The notes beneath the pieces are model-generated. The model made no database searches. It was not told the DNA's origin and saw only the letters and a program-made list of their open reading frames with translations. Of a stretch of DNA of 13,544 bases, positions 6,518 through 12,128 are shown in pieces. Made by a program: the position numbers and the translations under genes. The DNA comes from RGIG7213 sp045124505 (GTDB lineage: Bacteria > Bacillota > Clostridia > Oscillospirales > CAG-272). How positions within the stretch are numbered: position 1 is the stretch's first letter; the number at the start of each line of letters is the position of its first letter. The stretch is from the NCBI GenBank assembly GCA_045124505.1, contig JBGVLZ010000004.1:1-13544 (forward strand). The letters run 5' to 3'.

Positions 6518-9196
6518 ATGAAAAAATTAATCGCACTTTTGCTTGCGCTTATGTTTTGTATAGTACCGCTTGTTTCCTGCGGCGGTAACGATACTGAAAC
6601 AGGCACAGAAACAACTGCTGAAACAGGCGAATACGATGTTAAATCAGCAGCAGCGTTCCTCAAGAACATGTACAAGCAGTACCTTACAGAACCTGAAACA
6701 AGCAGAGATTTTACAGTTGTTTCTCAGGTTATGAACGGCGGTGTTCCTTACAGCGTAACTTGGACAACAAACACAGAAGACGTTAAGGTTATCCCCGATG
6801 AAGCAAACAAGCAGGTTAAGATCGACGTTAACGAAAATGCTTCAGAAGCTATCAATTATGAATTGACAGCAACAGTTGCAGATCCTGCAGGCGTTACAGA
6901 AAAGGTAGTTTTCAAGCTCGTTGTTCCCGCTAATGACGGTCCCGTTGCAAGTGTGATCTCCACGCCCGCAGCTGACACAGCTTACAAGTTCTACCTCTTC
7001 CAGGCTAAGTCTGGTAAGGTTCTTTATATTAACGGCGGTGTATCCGGCAGATACCTTTCAATGACAGAAGATTTCTCACAGGCAATCGATGTTTTTGCAG
7101 AAGTTGTTGACGGCGGCTACAAGTTCTATGTAACTATTGACGGCGCAAAGAAGTATATCGATGTTTACAGCAACGATGAAGGCAAGACATCTGTTGGATA
7201 TAATGATTCAACAGCTTGCGTATATTCCTACAACAGCGAAACATTCGCATGGGAAACAGCTTTCGGCGAAGACAGAGTATACCTCGGCACATACAACACA
7301 TATGATACTGTAAGTGCATCATTCACATCTTATATCAAGGCTGACAACACAAGAGTTGAACAGTTCCCCTTGGAACTTGTTACTGAGGCTGTTAAAGCCC
7401 CTGAAGCTCCTGAAACACCCGAACAGCCTGATGATCCTAAGCCCGAAGATCCTAACCTCATCATCGGCGGTACAGCAAACGCTGATGTAGTTTCAGCTCC
7501 TAAGGCTGATACAGCTTACAAGCTGTACTTCTATCAGTCAAAGGCAGGTAAGGTTCTTTATATCAACGGCGGTACAGATCAGGATAGATACCTTACAACA
7601 ACAACTGATTTTGAAAAGGCTCTTGACGTAACCGCAGAACCCGCAAACGGCGGTTTCAAGTTCTCCGTTAAGATCGACGGCGCAAAGAAGTATATTGATC
7701 TTTTCTTGAACGCTGATAACAAGTCCGCGCTCAGATATGCAGATTCCACAAACTGTGCATTCAAGTACAATAAGGAAACATTTGCTTGGGAAGCCACAGC
7801 AGGTGAGGAAACATATTACCTCGGCACATACAACACATTTGAAACAGTAAGTGCTTCCAAGACATCCTATATCAACAAGGATAACACAAGAAAAGAACAG
7901 TTCCCCTTGGAACTTGTTACAAAAGCAGTAACTGTTACTCCCGGTTCAGGTGATAACACACCCACAAATCCCGATACCCCCAAGCCCCCCGTTGAAGATA
8001 AGGCACCTGATGCCGACAACGGTACATACAAGCTTTACATCGATCAGGCAAGCATCAAGAAGATACTTTATCTTGATGGCGGTGTCAAGGATGACAGATA
8101 TCTTACAATGACAGAGGATTACTCAAAGGCTATCCCTGCAAAGTTTGAAGCTGTAAAGGGCGGATACAAGATATCAGTTACAATAAACGGCGCGAAGAAG
8201 TATATCGATCTGTCTGTTGTTAAGGGTGCTGACGGTAAAGATAAGGCTTCTCTTAAGTATGCTGCTTCCACAAACTGCGTATTTAATGAAAATAAAGCAA
8301 CAAAGGCATGGGAGACAACTGTTGGCGGTACAGCTTACTATCTTGGTACATACAACACATTTGATACTGTAAGCGCATCAAAAACATCTTATATCACAGC
8401 AGAAAACACAGGAAAAACACAGTTCCCGCTTGTTAAAACAACGAAAAAGATCACACCCTATCCTCCAGAGCAGCCCTCAACTCCACCTGTTGAACCTCAG
8501 CCCGGTACATCAACAGGAACCGTTGTAAGTGCTCCTGCTGCTAACAAAGCATACAAATTTTACATCAAGCAGGCAAAGACGGGCAAGGTTCTTTACATTG
8601 ACGGCGGTCTTGACGCTGAAAAGGGAAGATATCTTACAATGACAGAGGATTATTCCAAGGCTCTTGACGTATATGCGGAAACAGTTAGCGGCGGTTATAA
8701 GTTCTTTGTAAAGATTAACGGCGCAAAGAAATACATCGACCTTTATCATAATGAAGAAGGCAAGTCCTCTTTGAGATATGCTGATTCAACAAAGGCTGTA
8801 TTCAAGTACAATGCTGAAACATATGCTTGGGAAACAACTGTTGAAGGTAATACATATTATATAGGTACATATAACACTTTCGAAACAGCAAGTGCTTCTT
8901 TGACGTCTTATATCAAGGCTTCCAATACAAGAAAAGAACAGTTCCCCTTGGAGCTTTCAACAGAAAAGATCACTGACATTCCTAAGCCTCCCGCAGAAAC
9001 TGAGCCTCCTACACAGACACCTACAGGCTCAGGTGACTATGTTATCAATAAGGGTAACAATAAGGTACACACACCCGACTGTCCTAATGCTGAGAAAATG
9101 AGCGAAAAGAATCGTATTGATTTCGAAGGTACGATCGACGAGCTTAAGAATCAGTATCCCGATGCAGTTGCTGCAGGATGCTGCAAACCCTTCTAA
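6518..9196 (+). CDS. Large surface lipoprotein: Ig-like domain, four ~145-residue repeats, Ada-like Cys/His tail
   Basis: An 892-residue exported lipoprotein with signal peptide MKKLIALLLALMFC and lipobox LVSC (Cys21), then a Thr/Glu-rich stalk. Residues ~40-142 resemble an atrophied bacterial Ig-like domain (VTWTT, YELTATVADPAG, VFKLVV). Four imperfect repeats follow at 146-288, 322-467, 499-642 and 668-814, joined by Pro/Glu/Asp/Thr linkers. Each has AYKxY near the start, GKxLYxxGG, RYLxxTxD(F/Y), GAKKYID, a Trp-Glu-x-x, and YLGTYNTFxTxSASxTSYI near the end. I do not recognise a named family; the short-strand pattern could be a beta-trefoil-like or other beta-rich binding module. Residues ~839-892 are a small Cys/His domain (His851, Cys855, Cys888, Cys889) of the kind often attached to exported nucleases and ComEC-related proteins. 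AAAGGAG at 6505-6511 precedes the ATG. It is last in the operon, followed by a strong terminator. A ligand-binding or anchoring role beside the nuclease is inferred. Confidence 0.85.
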   Translation: MKKLIALLLALMFCIVPLVSCGGNDTETGTETTAETGEYDVKSAAAFLKNMYKQYLTEPETSRDFTVVSQVMNGGVPYSVTWTTNTEDVKVIPDEANKQVKIDVNENASEAINYELTATVADPAGVTEKVVFKLVVPANDGPVASVISTPAADTAYKFYLFQAKSGKVLYINGGVSGRYLSMTEDFSQAIDVFAEVVDGGYKFYVTIDGAKKYIDVYSNDEGKTSVGYNDSTACVYSYNSETFAWETAFGEDRVYLGTYNTYDTVSASFTSYIKADNTRVEQFPLELVTEAVKAPEAPETPEQPDDPKPEDPNLIIGGTANADVVSAPKADTAYKLYFYQSKAGKVLYINGGTDQDRYLTTTTDFEKALDVTAEPANGGFKFSVKIDGAKKYIDLFLNADNKSALRYADSTNCAFKYNKETFAWEATAGEETYYLGTYNTFETVSASKTSYINKDNTRKEQFPLELVTKAVTVTPGSGDNTPTNPDTPKPPVEDKAPDADNGTYKLYIDQASIKKILYLDGGVKDDRYLTMTEDYSKAIPAKFEAVKGGYKISVTINGAKKYIDLSVVKGADGKDKASLKYAASTNCVFNENKATKAWETTVGGTAYYLGTYNTFDTVSASKTSYITAENTGKTQFPLVKTTKKITPYPPEQPSTPPVEPQPGTSTGTVVSAPAANKAYKFYIKQAKTGKVLYIDGGLDAEKGRYLTMTEDYSKALDVYAETVSGGYKFFVKINGAKKYIDLYHNEEGKSSLRYADSTKAVFKYNAETYAWETTVEGNTYYIGTYNTFETASASLTSYIKASNTRKEQFPLELSTEKITDIPKPPAETEPPTQTPTGSGDYVINKGNNKVHTPDCPNAEKMSEKNRIDFEGTIDELKNQYPDAVAAGCCKPF
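6953..8959 (+). repeat. Four tandem ~430-440 bp imperfect repeats inside the large lipoprotein gene
   Basis: The units span 6953-7381, 7481-7918, 8012-8443 and 8519-8959. They share recognisable DNA as well as protein, for example the GGCGCAAAGAAGTATAT block coding GAKKYI and the GGTACATA/GGCACATACAACACAT block coding GTYNT. Units 2 and 4 agree best. Unit 3 is the most diverged: it lacks the Val-Val-Ser-Ala-Pro lead-in, ends FPLV rather than FPLEL, and carries a few extra residues after KKYIDL. Internal duplication explains the array; the shared DNA blocks could allow copy-number change. Confidence 0.85.
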
Positions 9197-9216
9197 GACT
9201 TATTTCTGAATATAGC

Positions 9217-9251
9217 AAAAATCCGGCAAATGCAAATTTGCCGGATTTTTT
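9217..9251 (+). terminator. Rho-independent terminator ending the transporter-nuclease operon
   Basis: ATCCGGCAAAT at 9221-9231 pairs perfectly with ATTTGCCGGAT at 9236-9246 around a GCAA tetraloop, with four more A-T pairs below and a run of T to 9251. It begins about 20 bases after the stop codon of the large lipoprotein gene. The A tract on the left arm might let it act on the other strand too, but no minus-strand gene faces it. Confidence 0.93.
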
Positions 9252-9272
9252 GTCAAATATCAAAATTTATAC

Positions 9273-9301
9273 TTGCAATTTGAGTTATTAAGTGATATAA
9301 T
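9273..9301 (+). promoter_or_regulatory. Sigma-A-type promoter for the single-domain lipoprotein gene
   Basis: TTGCAA at 9273-9278 and a perfect TATAAT at 9296-9301 are separated by 17 bases. It sits between the operon terminator and the lipoprotein gene, leaving a leader of about 50 bases before the ATG at 9358. The start region is closely similar to the promoter at 10214-10242. Confidence 0.8.
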
Positions 9302-9357
9302 AAAGAAAAATAAACAGATAAAAAATCTGAAAGATGATTTTATAAGGAGTATAACAT

Positions 9358-10155
9358 ATGAGAAAGCTGACAGCGCTTTTGCTTGTTCTTTCTATTTTGC
9401 CGCTTGCATCCTGTAACAAAACGGAAAATGAAATAACTGATGTAAATTCCGATGAAAAGACTGTAAATACAAGTGCGTACACAGATATAAAGACAGATAC
9501 AGAGGCGGAGACAGACACAGACACGATTGTTCAGTCGGAATATCCTGAATCGGATATAACCGAATCAAAACAAACCGAAGCGGAAATCTCAAAAACTGAA
9601 ATGGTCGAGACAGAAATCGTTGAGTCACATGCACCTGATACACGTGCACCTGACACACGTGCGCCTGATACACGTGTGCCTGATACACAAAATCCTGCCG
9701 AAGATTCCGAGACGGCTGCACCCACTCCGCCCACCGATAACAATACAGCACCCATACCGGGAAAGGCTTATAAGCTTCACGCTAAATACGCAAGCACATC
9801 TACGTATTTTATGGGTGATATATGGGGCAATAAACTTGCTGTAACCACGAATAAGGATAAGGCAGTCGATGTTTTTGTTGAGAAGTCGGGCGATATGTAC
9901 TACATCTATATTGTGACAAGAGAAGGTAAATTGTATATCGCTTCCGAAGGAGAATTTTCACATTGTATCAACTCATATAATAAAAGACCGCCGAGTGCTT
10001 GGATTTTTGATGATGAAAGCGGTACATTCATTTCGACTGACAATGGCAAATTTTTAGGCATATGTCGTACTGAAGGATATATGGAGATGAGATGCTACGA
10101 CAAATCGAATCTTACAAATACAAGGTATTATTCTGCAGCTAAATTTGTTTTATAA
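9358..10155 (+). CDS. Lipoprotein with one copy of the ~145-residue repeat domain
   Basis: A 265-residue exported lipoprotein: signal peptide MRKLTALLLVLSILP and lipobox LASC with Cys19. Residues 20-135 are a low-complexity stalk rich in Thr, Asp, Glu and Ser, including four copies of a five-residue (Ala/Val)-Pro-Asp-Thr-(Arg/Gln) unit. Residues 136-265 are a diverged single copy of the domain repeated in the preceding large lipoprotein: KAYKL, KAVDVFVE (compare QAIDVFAE), YYIYIVTREGKLYIA (compare YKFYVTIDGAKKYID), SAWIFDDESGTF and FLGICRTEG (compare YLGTYNTF). It lacks the GKVLYINGG element and the C-terminal Cys/His tail. AAGGAG at 9344-9349 precedes the ATG. It has its own promoter and terminator, so it is a single-gene unit. 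No enzyme motif is visible; a surface binding role is only a guess. Confidence 0.8.
   Translation: MRKLTALLLVLSILPLASCNKTENEITDVNSDEKTVNTSAYTDIKTDTEAETDTDTIVQSEYPESDITESKQTEAEISKTEMVETEIVESHAPDTRAPDTRAPDTRVPDTQNPAEDSETAAPTPPTDNNTAPIPGKAYKLHAKYASTSTYFMGDIWGNKLAVTTNKDKAVDVFVEKSGDMYYIYIVTREGKLYIASEGEFSHCINSYNKRPPSAWIFDDESGTFISTDNGKFLGICRTEGYMEMRCYDKSNLTNTRYYSAAKFVL
9631..9690 (+). repeat. Four tandem 15-bp repeats in the lipoprotein stalk
   Basis: Units at 9631-9645, 9646-9660, 9661-9675 and 9676-9690 follow the pattern GCACCTGATACACGT with one to four changes each, the last being most diverged. They encode (Ala/Val)-Pro-Asp-Thr-(Arg/Gln). Unit length is a multiple of three, so copy changes would only lengthen or shorten the stalk. 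Confidence 0.9.
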
Positions 10156-10166
10156 TTTAATATCTG

Positions 10167-10195
10167 AACTGCCCGATACAAGTCGGGTAGTTTTT
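10167..10195 (+). terminator. Rho-independent terminator after the single-domain lipoprotein gene
   Basis: AACTGCCCGA (10167-10176) pairs with TCGGGTAGTT (10183-10192) over ten positions with one G-T wobble, around a six-base loop, followed by a T run to 10195. It starts about 11 bases after the stop codon. Confidence 0.9.
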
Positions 10196-10213
10196 ATATT
10201 TAATATTTTGTAC

Positions 10214-10242
10214 TTGATATTTATATTGTTTTGTTGTATAAT
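10214..10242 (+). promoter_or_regulatory. Sigma-A-type promoter for the barnase-type RNase gene
   Basis: TTGATA at 10214-10219 and a perfect TATAAT at 10237-10242 are 17 bases apart, a near-consensus vegetative promoter placed directly after the previous terminator. The expected transcript start is about 20-25 bases before the ATG at 10272. Confidence 0.85.
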
Positions 10243-10257
10243 AAAGAAAAAAATAAA

Positions 10258-10262
10258 AAGGA
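10258..10262 (+). promoter_or_regulatory. Ribosome binding site that fixes the RNase start
   Basis: AAGGA ends 9 bases before the ATG at 10272 but only 3 bases before the in-frame GTG at 10266. The ATG also begins the normal Met-Lys-Lys signal peptide, so 10272 is the preferred start. Confidence 0.7.
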
Positions 10263-10271
10263 AAAGTGAAT

Positions 10272-11354
10272 ATGAAAAAAATTCTTGCGATTGTATTAGC
10301 ATCGCTGTTTCTTTTAAGCGGTTGTAAAGGGAATGTTGATACCGTAACGACATTTTCTGATGTAACAACAAAAGCAGAACAAACCGATAAGGTTGAAGAA
10401 ACAGATAAAACCGAAACAACACCGTCGCAATCTCAGACAGATGCCGTGACTGATGCTGTAACAGATGCACAGACAAATGCAGTGCAGACAGATAAAGTCA
10501 CAATATCGGAAGATGTGACGGTTGATGAGCCTGTGTTTGAAACAGACCCTTATGTAGGTGTAAACAAAACAGAATTTTATGCAAATTATAAGCCTGCGGT
10601 AAGTGCATCGGATGCATATTACAGAACACAGCATTTTTTAATGTCCGGTTCAATTGAAGCGCAGGATGAAGATCCTACGATAAGCAAAAACAGACCGAAG
10701 GAAAACGGACTTTTTGTACGTAATTCAGGCGGTAAGTATTCCGACGATAAAAAAACATACTACGTTGTAGATGACAGCGGTAAGGTAGTAAACCGCATTT
10801 ACAAGGACGGCGCATATGTCACACTTGATGAAGTGGCGGCTTATATATACGCATTCGGAGAAATTCCCCCGAATTATCTCAGTGCAAAAAGCGGAAATCC
10901 CCAGACTCATCCGTGGGGCAAGTATTTGAGAGTTAACCATTCAAGATTTTTCGGTAACACAGATAAATATCCTTATGAACCTGAGCTTCCGAATATAAGC
11001 GGTTGCGGCGGTGATTTCGATTATTTTGAGCTTGATATCGGCACAACAGGTACAACATGCGATCCTTCACACAAAGCACGCGTGTACAATGACGGAACAA
11101 GGATAACGAGAGGTGCGGCACGAATCGTTTATTCACGATTTGATAAAAACGGCGACAAGATAATTGATATCAACGAAAAGCACGTATTTTATACAAATAA
11201 CCACTACAATGATTTTTATGAATATCTCAACTATCAGGGCGGTTGGGGACAGTTGTTCGGTAATATAACAGGCGGCGGCAAGCTGTCTGATAAATATAAT
11301 TGCAATCCCACACCGTACGTTGAAACGGCATGGCGTGACCTTACAGCAGCATAA
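10272..11354 (+). CDS. Barnase-family secreted ribonuclease lipoprotein
   Basis: A 360-residue exported lipoprotein with lipobox LSGC (Cys18) and a Thr/Gln/Asp-rich stalk to about residue 95. Residues ~180-320 match the barnase/binase (microbial RNase N1/T1) fold. DEVAAYIYAFGEIPPNYL corresponds to barnase's DGVADYLQTYHKLPDNYI, with Lys27 replaced. FFGNTDKYP corresponds to the IFSNREGKLP guanine loop, YFELDIGTTG to WREADINYTSG (Glu253 = catalytic Glu73), RGAARIVYS to RNSDRILYS (Arg280 = Arg83, Arg284 = Arg87), and TNNHYNDF to TTDHYQTF (His311 = catalytic His102). The enzyme should cleave single-stranded RNA, with the usual guanine preference. There are three additions: about 17 residues between Glu253 and Arg280, a 12-residue EF-hand-like loop at 291-302, and about 42 extra C-terminal residues after the normal barnase end, including GGWGQLFGNITGGG. 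Residues ~95-180 have no assignment. It is a single-gene unit, and no barstar-like inhibitor gene is present in the window. Confidence 0.85.
   Translation: MKKILAIVLASLFLLSGCKGNVDTVTTFSDVTTKAEQTDKVEETDKTETTPSQSQTDAVTDAVTDAQTNAVQTDKVTISEDVTVDEPVFETDPYVGVNKTEFYANYKPAVSASDAYYRTQHFLMSGSIEAQDEDPTISKNRPKENGLFVRNSGGKYSDDKKTYYVVDDSGKVVNRIYKDGAYVTLDEVAAYIYAFGEIPPNYLSAKSGNPQTHPWGKYLRVNHSRFFGNTDKYPYEPELPNISGCGGDFDYFELDIGTTGTTCDPSHKARVYNDGTRITRGAARIVYSRFDKNGDKIIDINEKHVFYTNNHYNDFYEYLNYQGGWGQLFGNITGGGKLSDKYNCNPTPYVETAWRDLTAA
10437..10484 (+). repeat. Four tandem 12-bp repeats in the RNase stalk
   Basis: Units of 12 bases beginning at 10437, 10449, 10461 and 10473 follow ACAGATGCNGTN and encode Thr-Asp-Ala-Val, Thr-Asp-Ala-Val, Thr-Asp-Ala-Gln and Thr-Asn-Ala-Val. 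They lie in the low-complexity stalk between the lipid anchor and the enzyme. They are in frame, so copy changes would alter only stalk length. Confidence 0.8.
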
Positions 11355-11361
11355 TGCTCAT

Positions 11362-11398
11362 AAAAAAGCTGACTTGAATTTTATCAAGCCAGCTTTTA
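11362..11398. terminator. Bidirectional terminator between convergent genes
   Basis: AAAAGCTG-A-CTTGA (11364-11377) pairs with TCAAG-C-CAGCTTTT (11384-11397) with one A/C mismatch and a six-base loop. An A run on the left and a T run on the right let it work in both directions. It lies 7 bases after the RNase stop and 2 bases after the surE stop on the other strand, so it probably ends both transcripts. Confidence 0.85.
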
Positions 11399-11399
11399 T

Positions 11400-12128
11400 T
11401 TATAATTTCACTGTTTTTGTGTGATTATTGAAAACCTCAAAATTCGTTCTTGTGTGAAGCAGGGGAGTTACCGAAATTATTCCGTTATGTACCGCAACTG
11501 TGTCACGGTTGAGGTCATCGGGAAACTCATCGGGAATTTGCTCACCTGTCTGGATATACATATCCTCACCCGTTTTTTCAAAACGGTCCGAAAAATATTG
11601 TGTACCCTGATACGTCAAGCGTATTTCATTTGCTTTTTTCGGTATATTTACATTGTAAAGCGGATTTTCTTTCAAAAGCTTATTATCGCAGATGTATTTA
11701 TAAGCGATATCAAGATATTCGGCAGCTTCCGTTTGTCCGTCAAAAAATGACGAAAAAGCAATCGCGGGAGTTTTATTTTTTGCCGCTTCAAATATTGCAC
11801 CGATAGTTCCTGAATAAACTATATCCTCACCGACGTTAACCCCTCGGTTTATTCCGGAAAATACAACATCATATTTCTGATCGAGTCCGAGTATGCCAAA
11901 TCGCACGCAGTCAGCAGGAGTTGATGCCATTGAATATACCGTAAGACCGTCCTCGGAATGTACCTTTTTTATTTCTGTCGGATGTATAAAATCAATAGCA
12001 TGACTTGTTCCGCTTTGCTCCGTTTTAGGGGCGACAACGGTTACATCGCCGAGTTTTCTTGCCCAATTTGTAAGAAGCTTTATACCGAGTGCGTCATATC
12101 CGTCATCGTTTGTTATAAGTATCCTCAT
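11400..12128 (-). CDS. surE: 5'/3'-nucleotidase SurE
   Basis: A 242-residue cytoplasmic, divalent-metal-dependent phosphatase that releases phosphate from nucleoside 5'- and 3'-monophosphates; some members also trim short polyphosphate. The start MRILITNDDG carries the metal-binding Asp8-Asp9, EQSGTSHA has the metal-site Ser39, SGINRGVNVGED has Asn93, and the invariant YSGTIGA follows. Length matches the family. The frame is open to a TTG at 12134, but the ATG at 12128 is preferred: GAGGG sits 6 bases upstream, and SurE proteins usually begin Met-Arg-Ile-Leu. The ATG overlaps the TGA stop of the DHH phosphoesterase gene in an ATGA arrangement, so the two are translationally coupled. Its coupling to an NrnA-like oligonucleotide hydrolase suggests a shared role in nucleotide turnover. 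Confidence 0.95.
   Translation of the reverse strand: MRILITNDDGYDALGIKLLTNWARKLGDVTVVAPKTEQSGTSHAIDFIHPTEIKKVHSEDGLTVYSMASTPADCVRFGILGLDQKYDVVFSGINRGVNVGEDIVYSGTIGAIFEAAKNKTPAIAFSSFFDGQTEAAEYLDIAYKYICDNKLLKENPLYNVNIPKKANEIRLTYQGTQYFSDRFEKTGEDMYIQTGEQIPDEFPDDLNRDTVAVHNGIISVTPLLHTRTNFEVFNNHTKTVKL

Noticed and set aside
9631..9690. Possible CRISPR-like array
   Set aside because: The repeats are directly adjacent with no spacers and are in frame with the protein.
9531..9755. Minus-strand open frame opposite the lipoprotein stalk
   Set aside because: It is a by-product of the 15-bp repeats and low-complexity coding on the + strand, has no ribosome binding site, and reads as Val-Ser-Gly repeats.
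10156..11399. A barstar-type inhibitor gene near the RNase
   Set aside because: Neither the short intergenic regions nor the alternative frames contain a plausible ~90-residue barstar-like protein.
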